Source of the DNA: Vibrio methylphosphonaticus
Lineage (GTDB): Bacteria > Pseudomonadota > Gammaproteobacteria > Enterobacterales > Vibrionaceae
NCBI RefSeq assembly: GCF_023634655.1
Contig: NZ_JAMKMS010000019.1
Span: 1-64,000 of the forward strand
Direction: 5' to 3'
Length of the DNA: 64,000 bases
Shown one piece after another: positions 34,121 through 43,196 of this stretch; position 1 is the first letter of the stretch; each line of letters begins with the position of its first letter. The notes beneath the pieces are model-generated. The model was given only the letters and a program-made list of their open reading frames with translations. It was not told the DNA's origin and searched no databases. The position numbers were made by a program, and so were the translations under genes.

Positions 34121-34618
34121 ATGACTTTGAAAAAGAAACTTATTTGTTTAGGTGCGATTCTAGCATCAACGTCAGTATTGGCGGATCAAGGTGGCAATGA
34201 AGTGACCTTTGATACCACTGTTGCCGCTCAATGTGGTATTGAAACGGTAATAGATACAGGCACAATCGGGGAGTCATTTGAGGGGGATGTACCACCGAGT
34301 GGTGATCCTGCAACCGCAAATATTATCAATAACAGCAATCCTTCAACGGGCGTAGCGGCAACCGTAACCTATAGCGGTGATAGTTTAACGGGTGAAGACG
34401 GGAAACCATTGTTCAAGTGGACGGTAGTGAGTGGGAATGATGCTATTGAGACTGGAGAGTTGACCGCTGATTCCTTTAATTTTTCTGTAGACCGTATACA
34501 AAATGTCACAGGAATCTCAATATACGTAAACCAAGTTGGTGATGATAAGCTCCAGGCAGGTATTCATGAAGTAAGCTTTTCAATGAATGTTGACTGTGGT
34601 GTTTCTGCTCAGGGATAG
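34121..34618 (+). CDS. Secreted Cys-Gly-Ile family protein, paralogue 3
   Basis: A protein of 165 residues from the ATG at 34121 (MTLKKKLICLG), chosen because TAGGAGAC precedes it; the frame extends upstream without a good start. A signal peptide ends near SVLA-D. The mature part has VTFDTTVAAQCGIETVIDTG, closely matching the first strands of paralogues 1 and 2, and ends in FSMNVDCGVSAQG with the second cysteine. It is monocistronic, followed by a perfect-stem terminator at 34721-34749. It lies 7 kb from its paralogues but inside the same accessory block, so a related role, such as an alternative subunit or tip, is likely. Confidence 0.7.
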   Translation: MTLKKKLICLGAILASTSVLADQGGNEVTFDTTVAAQCGIETVIDTGTIGESFEGDVPPSGDPATANIINNSNPSTGVAATVTYSGDSLTGEDGKPLFKWTVVSGNDAIETGELTADSFNFSVDRIQNVTGISIYVNQVGDDKLQAGIHEVSFSMNVDCGVSAQG

Positions 34619-34720
34619 ACATATGATTGTACATTTTCGTATTCAAGATATTGAAGAGCTATGGCTTTACATTGACCTTGCGACGTTTCTTCAAGCCAAA
34701 CAGAGCTAGGCCAATATGAA

Positions 34721-34749
34721 GAAGGGACTTAAGAAATTTAAGTCCCTTC
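34721..34749. terminator. Bidirectional terminator
   Basis: GAAGGGACTTAA (34721-34732) pairs perfectly with TTAAGTCCCTTC (34738-34749) across five bases. It separates the convergent secreted-protein and outer-membrane-protein genes. Confidence 0.75.
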
Positions 34750-34784
34750 TAATTCTGGGCATTAGGTGGGTAAGAGGAGAAAGT

Positions 34785-35558
34785 TTAAAACATATATGCC
34801 CAGCCAATCATAGGACCTTTTTGGGTCACGTCCAATTCTACCGGGCCGTTTGTACTATCGGTTGTATTCTGAAGGTTTAGATATCGATAGCCGAACCAGA
34901 GGTTATTGTGCTTACTAAAACTATAGGTACCGGCTAGGTTGAGCCCTCGGTTAATATCATTATCACCAGCAATGCCCGCATCAACCGTTAAATTTAAGCC
35001 CCAATTGCTATTAAACTGGTGGGCATACTTTAAGCCAATCAACCAATCGAACTGGTGGGAAGTCGAACTGATCGTCCCATTTTTGTCATTCCAAAATGGA
35101 CGATCACTGTTGGCGCCTACCTTTACATCAATCTTACTGTAGACATGACGTACGCCTGTTAGCAACACTAAACCATGGGTGACTTCGTAACCCGCAAATA
35201 AATCGTTCAGCGACATATGAGCACTTAGATCGACATTAAAGCTTGGGACAATGACGCCTGGCTGAGTATCCGAGTCATTTTTTACATGGAGATAATTCGC
35301 TCGAACACCTAATAACCACTTATCCTTTTGGGCATAAAAATCGCCCATTAAGCCGAAGTGTAAGTTGCTAACAATATTATCGAACGGAATGTTGATATCA
35401 ACTTTGTCGTTGGCAGGGCCGGTTGTACCTGTGATACTAGGGGCCCACAACATCGGAAATACGACAAGAAACGTCCATTCTTCGTCGTTATCCGTCGCCA
35501 TTGAAAATGATGAAGCGAGTAATGAAGCGATGATTATACTCTGTCCTAAAAAACGCAT
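34785..35558 (-). CDS. Outer-membrane beta-barrel protein
   Basis: A protein of about 257 residues from the ATG at 35558 (MRFLGQSI), chosen because AAGGA lies seven bases ahead; a further ATG exists at 35582. After the signal peptide (ending near FSMA-T) it alternates short amphipathic strands and ends in GWAYMF. The terminal aromatic phenylalanine is the usual signal for outer-membrane assembly. The length suggests an 8- to 12-strand barrel. No specific family was recognised. Its place between paralogue 3 and the MscS operon could make it part of the envelope functions of this block, but no direct link is visible. Confidence 0.75.
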   Translation of the reverse strand: MRFLGQSIIIASLLASSFSMATDNDEEWTFLVVFPMLWAPSITGTTGPANDKVDINIPFDNIVSNLHFGLMGDFYAQKDKWLLGVRANYLHVKNDSDTQPGVIVPSFNVDLSAHMSLNDLFAGYEVTHGLVLLTGVRHVYSKIDVKVGANSDRPFWNDKNGTISSTSHQFDWLIGLKYAHQFNSNWGLNLTVDAGIAGDNDINRGLNLAGTYSFSKHNNLWFGYRYLNLQNTTDSTNGPVELDVTQKGPMIGWAYMF

Positions 35559-35635
35559 TCTTAATCCTTTATATACGTTCATATCATTATTGTGTTATCG
35601 GTATACTGCGTGAGTAGATCGTTGTATCTTACTCG

Positions 35636-36529
35636 CTATTTAATCGTACGGTTGTGATTTTGCACCGCAATTTGTGGCGCATTAATATTGTGTTTACGAA
35701 ATTCATCAATGACACGCAGTGTAATATCGGTTTCAAATAGCTTCTCGTACGCGGTATCAACCACGTACGCTTTACAGGTTAATTGAACCGCTAAGTAATT
35801 GTCCGTAATCGTTTGTTTGACCAATACGGTCACAGGTTTGGGTAAATGAATATAGCGACTAGACGACGCAGCTTCCTGAATTAAATTACGAGCCATGACG
35901 ATGTCTTCATTCATGCCAACATAGAAAGGAATCACGACTTGCATGTCCAACGCCCCATAGTTACCACTGACCGTGACTTCGTTAAGAAACTTGTTATTAG
36001 GAATGGTAATGATGTCGTCGTTTAATGTCCGCATTCGAACCGAGCGTAATCCAATGGTAGTAATGTCCCCGTAGTTACCTTCAAATGTAACGCGGTCACC
36101 AACCTGAAAAGGGCGATCAATCATAACGGTCAATCCGGCAATGAAAGAGGCCGCAAGGTCTTTGAGTGCAAAGCCCACAGATACGGCAAGCGTGCCGCCA
36201 ATGAGGGCTAATATATGGTCATTGATTCGAAAACTTAGCATGAATACCACTAAGCCTGCGGTCATATAGATAAAGAACTGCAGGAAAGACTGCAATTTTT
36301 GTAGCAGCATTCGGTATTGAACAAACTGTCCTCCAATACTGTCTACCATTGAATTCATAAATTTAATCAGAACCCAGGTGCCCATCATGATTAGCACGCT
36401 GAAGATTACGCCAGACCAACGGATTAAATTGGTAAACTGAGTAATGTTTTCGACCGAGGCAACGGCTTCTTCAGCATTAACCGCGCAAGAAAACATAAGT
36501 GGGGCAATAAGGTAAAGCCATTTAGTCAT
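35636..36529 (-). CDS. Mechanosensitive ion channel, MscS family
   Basis: A 297-residue inner-membrane channel. A cleavable-looking N-terminal segment (CAVNAEE) is followed by two hydrophobic helices and the pore helix GGTLAVSVGFALKDLAASFIAG (split here: GGTLAVSVG, then FALKDLAASFIAG). Next is the beta domain IDRPFQVGDRVTFEGNYGD and the C-terminal IPNNKFLNEVTVSGNYG. Channels of this type open under membrane tension to release solutes during osmotic downshock. It is the second gene of an operon, 14 bases after the NTPase-like gene, which suggests the two proteins work together. Confidence 0.9.
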   Translation of the reverse strand: MTKWLYLIAPLMFSCAVNAEEAVASVENITQFTNLIRWSGVIFSVLIMMGTWVLIKFMNSMVDSIGGQFVQYRMLLQKLQSFLQFFIYMTAGLVVFMLSFRINDHILALIGGTLAVSVGFALKDLAASFIAGLTVMIDRPFQVGDRVTFEGNYGDITTIGLRSVRMRTLNDDIITIPNNKFLNEVTVSGNYGALDMQVVIPFYVGMNEDIVMARNLIQEAASSSRYIHLPKPVTVLVKQTITDNYLAVQLTCKAYVVDTAYEKLFETDITLRVIDEFRKHNINAPQIAVQNHNRTIK

Positions 36530-36543
36530 AACAATAACCCCCG

Positions 36544-38892
36544 TTATTTCACTAATAAATGTTGGCGGTCGAGCACATTAGTAATGTGTCTAAACCAATG
36601 ATCAGAGACTCGAGCTTTATCTTCAGCCCATTCTATATAACCTCGGCTTTGGAAGTAGCGTAAGGTACCAATGACCTCAGAAATGGTAAGCTGCGTGCAA
36701 TCAGAAAGGTCGTCAGGTGATGCCGACTCTAATTGAACAATCGATCGCAGTACGGCAAGCATAGGTTTTGGCATTTTTTCCAATTCTTCTGATTCCGGCG
36801 CGTGAAATAGTCGCACAACGACTCGATGGTTACTTTTATCCTTTCTTAATGAAAATCTAAAAAAGCGCAACGCGACAGTAGGGTTGCCATCAGAGTAATG
36901 CCATAAGATACGGTAGAAGCCTTGTCGTGCTCGCTCTTCTTCTGTTTCACTGTCGTTATCCCATTGTTTCGGAACGACAAGCCCATCAAAGCTCAAGGGT
37001 TTTTCGATGCTTTGATTAATACGAGTATCGAGCAACTGTTGAATTTGTACTTCACTCCATCTAGGTAAAAAAGCAACCCAATCAAATAATAAGCGCTCAC
37101 CACGTGCACGATCTACAAAGCGCCAACTGGCTTTTTCTATAGCAAAAACAGCCCTGTGATTTTTCTTAGATCGGCGTAATAGGTTAGTGAAGCGAATGAG
37201 GTCGTTAAGTCCACCGACTTTTGGCTTCACCAACCTCTGGCAGTTATCAATGGCAATGAGGTAGGGGATTTCGCTTTTACGCAATAAAGTGAGGATTTTC
37301 ACTTCGCTCGTATCAGGCTCCAACCCTAGACTTATTGCTAACTCGACTAATAGTTCTGTATAACCGGCGAGTGGGCAATTGATGTAAATGGGTTCGGCAT
37401 TTTTCGTTTTAGCTAATAATTGTTGAAGGACGCGCGTTGCTCCCACACCTCGCTCGCCTGTAATGACGCAGATTGCAGGATTATCGGTGAGCAAATATTG
37501 CGACAGCTGTTTTATTTCATTGGTCGCATAATCAACGAGCGGACTTTCTTCATTTCCTGGAAGAATGTACTTAAATGCAGCATCCCCGCGGACACGCACT
37601 AAATTATGGTCACCTTTACTGCCTGTTTGCTTAGCGACTTCAATTTTAAATAGGTAGGTTAATGCCTGGTTAAAAAAGGTATTTCTTGATAAAAGCCCAA
37701 TAGAGCGATTCTTTATGTGATGAATGGTGAGCCAAATCGTTGCAATTGTAGTGGCAATAATACCCAAAAATAACGTATCTTTTTTTCTGGACGCCCAAAC
37801 GACAATCAGCGGTTTCTCCGTAACGCGTTCCAATGATTGAAATACGATAGGTTTCCACATTATTAAGACGGTCACGGTTATAAAGGCAAACCAAAATGAG
37901 AATAAGCTGTATATCCAGTAATAAATCGTTCCTTTGCCGAGGGTTTCAGATGAAATTTGCAGCACCACACCCGCTAAGATAAAACTCCATACATAGCGTC
38001 GAATAGTAGAGAGTCGTAACGCTACAATCTCTGGGCTTGAAGCCATACTATTGCGATGAGCAAACTCCAAAATAAAGCTAATGGCAATCGAACCACCCAG
38101 TACCCACCACGTGAAAATTTCTAAGTAAATGAGATGCTCTAACGCTTCTATGCCGCTTAACACTCGCAAAGACAGTGTGAGCGCGATTAACCAAGCGATG
38201 GCGCGACTCGCACGACTGATGTACCAAATGATGCGCACCCAAATAGGCGGCTTAGACATATTTGATGCAACGTGCTGTTTAAATTGTTCAAACAGACGTT
38301 TTTGGTTGGCTAGCCACCACATTAACAATGTGTAGATAAAGAAGACTTTGAGCGTCGCCCAAATAACAGGAATAGGGGAAATGAAGATTTCTTTTACGAG
38401 TGTTTTAATACTGATGAATTGTAGAAAGACAAAGTACTCCGCATTTAGCGTGGTGAGCTTTAGCTCCTGCTTAAATTGAGTGACGCCATCAGGACCAAAC
38501 CCAGTGAGTTGATCTCGAGTTCGAGAAGATGCCAAGTCGAGTAAGCGTTGCTTGCTAAGACTTAAGCTTACTAAGGTTAAATAGTGATTCTCGACGTTTA
38601 ACCAGTGTTCATCTTTTTCGGTCGAGGTCTGACGGTACTCTTTCAAAGATCTTTCAAACGACACTATTTCATCATCCTGCAACTCTAGTGTTACTGACAA
38701 TAATCGTCGGACTTTAGCTTTCTCTGCGGGTGTTAAGAATAACGGGTTAGCGAATCCGGAGACTTCCTTCTCCATATCAACTGCACTTTGAGATAACACT
38801 GGAATCGTCTCATCTTGATATTCCCACTTAGCCATCGCTTGGGAGCAAAAAAGAGACATGAGTATCGATAGTGTAATAATGAACTTTTTCAT
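36544..38892 (-). CDS. Membrane protein with degenerate AAA/STAND-like NTPase domain
   Basis: A protein of about 782 residues from the ATG at 38892 (MKKFII); a GTG start 12 bases earlier is possible. A signal-like N-terminus and about seven hydrophobic segments (about 165-395) precede a cytosolic P-loop domain. The Walker A segment at residues 479-486 reads GERGVGAT: the invariant lysine is an alanine. The Walker B-like strand PYLIAIDN (543-550) retains D549. A winged-helix-like C-terminal region follows (VLRSIVQLESASPDDLSD). It is cotranscribed with an MscS channel. I read it as a sensor or regulator that may bind but not hydrolyse nucleotide. No close named family was recognised. Confidence 0.75.
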   Translation of the reverse strand: MKKFIITLSILMSLFCSQAMAKWEYQDETIPVLSQSAVDMEKEVSGFANPLFLTPAEKAKVRRLLSVTLELQDDEIVSFERSLKEYRQTSTEKDEHWLNVENHYLTLVSLSLSKQRLLDLASSRTRDQLTGFGPDGVTQFKQELKLTTLNAEYFVFLQFISIKTLVKEIFISPIPVIWATLKVFFIYTLLMWWLANQKRLFEQFKQHVASNMSKPPIWVRIIWYISRASRAIAWLIALTLSLRVLSGIEALEHLIYLEIFTWWVLGGSIAISFILEFAHRNSMASSPEIVALRLSTIRRYVWSFILAGVVLQISSETLGKGTIYYWIYSLFSFWFAFITVTVLIMWKPIVFQSLERVTEKPLIVVWASRKKDTLFLGIIATTIATIWLTIHHIKNRSIGLLSRNTFFNQALTYLFKIEVAKQTGSKGDHNLVRVRGDAAFKYILPGNEESPLVDYATNEIKQLSQYLLTDNPAICVITGERGVGATRVLQQLLAKTKNAEPIYINCPLAGYTELLVELAISLGLEPDTSEVKILTLLRKSEIPYLIAIDNCQRLVKPKVGGLNDLIRFTNLLRRSKKNHRAVFAIEKASWRFVDRARGERLLFDWVAFLPRWSEVQIQQLLDTRINQSIEKPLSFDGLVVPKQWDNDSETEEERARQGFYRILWHYSDGNPTVALRFFRFSLRKDKSNHRVVVRLFHAPESEELEKMPKPMLAVLRSIVQLESASPDDLSDCTQLTISEVIGTLRYFQSRGYIEWAEDKARVSDHWFRHITNVLDRQHLLVK

Positions 38893-39162
38893 GATTCTGC
38901 ACACTGCCTGTAACTGACTGTATAAATTGGTATTGTCATAACTATATAGTGTAGTTACCGTAATTGGACTTCGCTCATTTTGGCAGGAGAAAATTGAAAA
39001 TGAGCAGAATTTGTATTAGAAATGAATAGTCCGTGGTCACTTTGTCAGTAAAAGCTTTAGCTTTACCGTAAAAAGCTGAGGGTGACGTCACTTTGTTACT
39101 TGCAACCTAGGCTAACTCCCTGTAGGGTTGCGCAGTTTTGTTCATTCTCAAAGGTATTGCTT

Positions 39163-40755
39163 GTGCTTTCAACCGCTAACATCACTCAACAGTTTGGTGC
39201 TAAACCACTGTTTGAAAATATTTCTATCAAATTTGGTGACGGTAACCGTTACGGCCTAATTGGCGCGAACGGCTGTGGTAAATCCACGTTTATGAAGATT
39301 CTAAGCGGTGAGCTAGAGCAAACCAGTGGTACGGTATCTTGTGATCCTAATGAACGCGTAGCAAAACTGAACCAAGATCAGTTTGCTTACGAAGCGTTTT
39401 CTGTTGTTGACACGGTCATCATGGGTCACAAAGAGCTTTGGGAAATCAAAAAAGAACGTGACCGTATTTACTCATTACCAGAAATGAGTGAAGACGACGG
39501 TATGAAAGTCGCCGATCTTGAAGTTCAATTTGCAGAACTTGATGGTTACATGGCGGAATCAAAAGCCGGTGAATTACTATTAGCGGTAGGTATTCCACTA
39601 GAGCAGCATTACGGTCTAATGAGCGAAGTCGCGCCTGGTTGGAAATTACGTGTGCTATTGGCTCAGGTGTTATTTGCTGACCCACATATCATGCTACTTG
39701 ACGAACCAACGAACAACTTGGACATGGATACTATCCGTTGGTTGGAGCAAACGCTTAACCAACGTAATTGTACTATGATCATCATCTCGCATGACCGTCA
39801 CTTCTTAAACAGTGTATGTACCCATATGGCTGACCTAGATTACGGTGAGTTGCGTGTTTACCCAGGTAACTACGACGAGTACATGTTCGCTGCGACTCAA
39901 GCTCGTGAGCGCCTGCTATCTGATAACGCGAAGAAAAAAGCACAAATTGCAGAACTTCAAACGTTCGTTTCTCGATTCTCTGCCAATGCTTCGAAAGCGA
40001 AACAAGCAACGTCTCGTGCTAAGCAAATTGATAAAATCCAACTTGATGAAGTGAAAGCATCAAGCCGCCAGAACCCATTCATTCGTTTTGAGCAAGAGAA
40101 AGAGCTGTTCCGTAATGCTCTTATTATTGAAGAGCTCTCTAACGGCTTTGATGAGGGTATGCTTTGGTCTGACTTCAATGCTATTTTTGAAGTCGGTGAG
40201 CGTGTCGCTATTATTGGTGAAAATGGTGTGGGCAAAACAACACTATTGAATACACTTGCTGGTGCGTTAGAGCAAAAATCAGGCACGTACAAATGGTCTG
40301 AAAATTCGAATATTGGCTACTATGCTCAAGATCATGCCCATGATTTTGCAGAAGATCTCAACCTAACAGATTGGATGGGGCAGTGGCGTCAAGAAGGTGA
40401 TGATGAGCAAGTTGTTCGTAGTTTCCTAGGTCGCATGCTGTTTAGCCAAGATGACATCAAAAAGTCAGTGAAAGTTCTGTCTGGTGGTGAACAAGGTCGT
40501 ATGCTTCTAGGCAAGCTAATGATGCATAAACCAAACATGTTGTTGATGGATGAACCAACAAACCACATGGATATGGAATCGATTGAATCATTAAACTTAG
40601 CGCTTGAGAACTACAAAGGGACATTGTTATTCGTATCGCACGACAGACAATTCGTATCGTCTTTGGCGACGCGTATTCTGGAAATCAAAGACAACAAGAT
40701 CAATGACTTCAAAGGCACGTATGAAGAGTTCTTGAAAATGCGCGGTGACGCTTAA
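39163..40755 (+). CDS. ybiT: ABC-F family ATPase YbiT
   Basis: A 530-residue cytosolic protein with two ABC domains and no transmembrane region, matching YbiT throughout. The start is GTG at 39163 ([12 protein letters not shown]), with AAAGG ahead. Motifs are Walker [11 protein letters not shown], Walker [15 protein letters not shown], second Walker [12 protein letters not shown], second signature LSGGEQGRM and second Walker [12 protein letters not shown]. The linker between domains (about 240-320) is Ala/Lys/Gln-rich, as in ABC-F ribosome-binding proteins. These act on translating ribosomes; YbiT's exact role is less clear. It is monocistronic with a strong terminator downstream. Confidence 0.93.
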   Translation: MLSTANITQQFGAKPLFENISIKFGDGNRYGLIGANGCGKSTFMKILSGELEQTSGTVSCDPNERVAKLNQDQFAYEAFSVVDTVIMGHKELWEIKKERDRIYSLPEMSEDDGMKVADLEVQFAELDGYMAESKAGELLLAVGIPLEQHYGLMSEVAPGWKLRVLLAQVLFADPHIMLLDEPTNNLDMDTIRWLEQTLNQRNCTMIIISHDRHFLNSVCTHMADLDYGELRVYPGNYDEYMFAATQARERLLSDNAKKKAQIAELQTFVSRFSANASKAKQATSRAKQIDKIQLDEVKASSRQNPFIRFEQEKELFRNALIIEELSNGFDEGMLWSDFNAIFEVGERVAIIGENGVGKTTLLNTLAGALEQKSGTYKWSENSNIGYYAQDHAHDFAEDLNLTDWMGQWRQEGDDEQVVRSFLGRMLFSQDDIKKSVKVLSGGEQGRMLLGKLMMHKPNMLLMDEPTNHMDMESIESLNLALENYKGTLLFVSHDRQFVSSLATRILEIKDNKINDFKGTYEEFLKMRGDA

Positions 40756-40819
40756 GTTTAAGAGTCTTTGTCGATACTGAGATATTTAAACTCTGAATAT
40801 CGTCAACAAGTCATAAAGA

Positions 40820-40855
40820 AAAAAGGCAGCCATATTATGTGGTCTGCCTTTTTTA
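40820..40855. terminator. Bidirectional terminator between ybiT and fdhD
   Basis: AAAAGGCAG at 40821 pairs with CTGCCTTTTTT at about 40844-40854 around an AT-rich loop, with A- and T-runs outside. It serves both convergent genes. Confidence 0.85.
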
Positions 40856-40892
40856 TCGGATTGAGTCTTACAATCTCGTTACTGCAATCTCG

Positions 40893-41717
40893 TTATTGAG
40901 TGCCTTTCACATCAAAATCAATTTTGTCGCTACCGGTGAATACTTGGAAACGCAGCCCTTTAGCTCGAGCTATGGTGGTTATGCCAAACTGTTTGGCTAG
41001 ATCTAACCCCATCTGAGTCACACCAGAGCGAGACAAAAGCACAGAAATACCCATCTGCGCCACTTTGATGACCATTTCAGAGGTGAGTCGACCTGTCGTA
41101 TAAAAAATCTTATCGTCACCTGTTTCTTCATTAAGCCACATTTCACCGGCTAACGTATCAACCGCGTTATGACGCCCTACGTCTTCGACAAACGAAAGAA
41201 CTTGGTTATTTTGACAAATCGCACATCCGTGCACAGCACCTGCTTTTTTATACGTATCGTTAAAGTGGGTGAGCGCTTCGAGTGTGGCATAAATTTGTGA
41301 TTGTTTTAGCGGCGTCTGCGGTACTTGATAGCCATCAAGTTGCTTCATTACGTTGCCATACATCGTACCTTGCCCACAACCAGAGGTGACGGTTTTTTTC
41401 TTGAGCGCTTCATCGAGAAAGTCGGTATTTTCTTTCGTAATCACCGCTGCAGAATGGGTTTCCCAATCGATGATGAGTGACTCTATCGCGTTAGGATCAG
41501 ATAAGAACCCCTGATTTTTTAGGTAACCCAGAACTAAAGAATCAGGTCTAGAACCCAAGGTCATTAATGTGACGATTTCCTTCCAATTCAGCATCACGGT
41601 AAGGGGACGTTCACAGGCGATTTGCTTGACGAGTTTTTCACCATATTCGTCAACAACTTCAACTTCCATTGTCTGCAAAGGATTTTCGCTTGTTCTAATA
41701 ATATTTGGCTTTACCAC
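40893..41717 (-). CDS. fdhD: Formate dehydrogenase accessory sulfurtransferase FdhD
   Basis: A 274-residue cytosolic protein that sulfurates the Mo/W cofactor before insertion into formate dehydrogenase. The diagnostic segment SFVEDVGRHNAVD and the TTGRLTSEMVIK and LLSRSGVTQMGLDLA regions are present. In E. coli FdhD the sulfur-carrying loop has a CxxC; here the equivalent position reads SGCGQGTMYG, so only one of the cysteines is visible. A GAVHGCAICQ segment lies in the region that normally reads TGG.H.A. It lies divergent from the DUF3305/DUF3306 genes, next to the fdh operon. Confidence 0.92.
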   Translation of the reverse strand: MVKPNIIRTSENPLQTMEVEVVDEYGEKLVKQIACERPLTVMLNWKEIVTLMTLGSRPDSLVLGYLKNQGFLSDPNAIESLIIDWETHSAAVITKENTDFLDEALKKKTVTSGCGQGTMYGNVMKQLDGYQVPQTPLKQSQIYATLEALTHFNDTYKKAGAVHGCAICQNNQVLSFVEDVGRHNAVDTLAGEMWLNEETGDDKIFYTTGRLTSEMVIKVAQMGISVLLSRSGVTQMGLDLAKQFGITTIARAKGLRFQVFTGSDKIDFDVKGTQ

Positions 41718-41950
41718 GCACTATGTCCTTTTATTCAACTGTAATAGCGGTTAAGACAACGAATGAACTCAACCTATTGGCTTGATTATTGCTTCGTAAT
41801 CAGTAATTAGCAACTCAGTTAATGACAAAAGCAAATTAAATGCCAATGACTGATACCGATGACTTAATAAAGTGATTGGACGCCCATAAGAGTGTTATAA
41901 ATCCACAGTGATCATCGTTGTAAGCCAACCTAATCCAAAAAGAGACGCAG

Positions 41951-42388
41951 ATGTTACCTGAAAAAAATGACGACCAATGGCCGCTACAAATTGACGTGGT
42001 TGCCACAGAAAAACAAGTCGGTCGCTGGATGACCACGCAAAGAGAACTCAACGGATTTGGTCTTTCTGATGTTGATATCAGCCGACCTTATTCCTTATTG
42101 GAGCTCTATAAAGATGAACGTACAGACTATCGTTTTAACCTAAGCTCCCAAGCGCCCAAATTGTTTGTGGTGTTCGATAATCATGACGAATCAGATGTCA
42201 CCCCGATTCTTGTTACTGCATCTCAAGGCGTCGCAGGATCGTTTATGGATGGGGACTACTTGGTTCTATCAAATGCCATGCCGTTACCAATACAAGCTTG
42301 GATGGAAGCGTTTATCGGTCGGCACGGAGAGTTACTAGAAGTACGCCGTAAAAAGCGTAAAGGCGCGGGGCGATCAAGTGAAAAATAA
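41951..42388 (+). CDS. DUF3305 protein, formate dehydrogenase-associated
   Basis: A 145-residue soluble protein of the DUF3305 family, which is found beside formate dehydrogenase genes. Conserved features are VVATEKQVGRWMTTQREL near residue 12, the central FVVFDNHDESDVTPILVTAS and a very basic C-terminus (RRKKRKGAGR). The molecular function is unknown. The last codons overlap the GTG start of the DUF3306 gene by 11 bases, so the two are translationally coupled. It is divergent from fdhD with 233 bases between them; no operator was recognised there. Confidence 0.8.
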   Translation: MLPEKNDDQWPLQIDVVATEKQVGRWMTTQRELNGFGLSDVDISRPYSLLELYKDERTDYRFNLSSQAPKLFVVFDNHDESDVTPILVTASQGVAGSFMDGDYLVLSNAMPLPIQAWMEAFIGRHGELLEVRRKKRKGAGRSSEK

Positions 42389-43196
42389 TTTCCTATCTCG
42401 TTGGTCGCAACGAAAGCTAGACGCCGATAAAGACGTTACCTCTACGCAAACTAATGTCGATGAGCAGAACGCTGATGCTCAAATAGTTATAGATAAACAG
42501 TTAGTTACGGATAAGCAGTTAGCTACGGATAACCAATTAATTACAGATAGAAAAGTCGTCACAGAACGTTCTGAAAGTGCGATAGCAGTAGACTCAAACA
42601 CCGCGCCAGGTGGATTTAAAGGTGAAGGGGAGTCTGAATGTCGTCAACCGACGGAGGACAATACCGAAGGTCTAGTCACAGAAAGTCAGGCGTCTTGCGA
42701 TAGAAGTGAAGAATCTGAACAGGATGATGTACCGGTTGAGTCACTTAGCATGTCGGAATTAATGACTAAAACGGGTATCGACAAAGCGGCAAAAAAAGCG
42801 GCGCTGCGTAAAATGTTTCTTAGCCCCGAATTTAATGTTGTTGATCGACTCAACGATTATGACCATGACTATGCTGCGGTAAAACCGCTTGCTGCTGGTG
42901 TTGCGGAAACGCTCAGAGAATGGGTTAATAAAGTAGAAGAACTTGATAGTGAGCCAGTTGAACCTGAAAACGTAGCAAGCAATCAAGAGGACGATGTTCT
43001 CACACTCGATAATGAGAACGCCAATGATGAACAACAAGTAAGTTGTGATGATGCGCTTGAAGCGGAACAAGTTAACAACGCCGAGGTCGACGACCCGCAA
43101 CACGTAACCGATGCCGGTGCGGACTCAAGCGTTTCATGCGTCAATGCTGAAATTAAGCTTGAACCTGGTCAAGATGACGGGGTAGACAAAAGCTAA
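42378..43196 (+). CDS. DUF3306 protein with internal sextuplet repeat
   Basis: A 272-residue soluble, very acidic protein of the DUF3306 family. The N-terminus FLSRWSQRKLDAD is typical. A conserved core lies near residues 120-200 (AAKKAALRKMFLSPEFNVVD and YDHDYAAVKPLA). Between them is a six-residue repeat (DKQLVT, DKQLAT, DNQLIT, DRKVVT; residues 39-62). The C-terminal third is disordered and rich in Asp, Glu and Asn. The start is GTG overlapping the DUF3305 gene. Its role in formate dehydrogenase maturation is not known. Confidence 0.78.
   Translation: MKNNFLSRWSQRKLDADKDVTSTQTNVDEQNADAQIVIDKQLVTDKQLATDNQLITDRKVVTERSESAIAVDSNTAPGGFKGEGESECRQPTEDNTEGLVTESQASCDRSEESEQDDVPVESLSMSELMTKTGIDKAAKKAALRKMFLSPEFNVVDRLNDYDHDYAAVKPLAAGVAETLREWVNKVEELDSEPVEPENVASNQEDDVLTLDNENANDEQQVSCDDALEAEQVNNAEVDDPQHVTDAGADSSVSCVNAEIKLEPGQDDGVDKS

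Noticed and set aside
34623-34709. 28-codon frame after the third Cys-Gly-Ile paralogue
   Set aside because: No ribosome binding site and no recognisable sequence; likely chance frame before the terminator.
41718-41950. GACAAAATGTC-like operator between fdhD and the DUF3305 gene
   Set aside because: Only short GACA fragments occur; no palindromic match like those at 22304 or 43272 was found.
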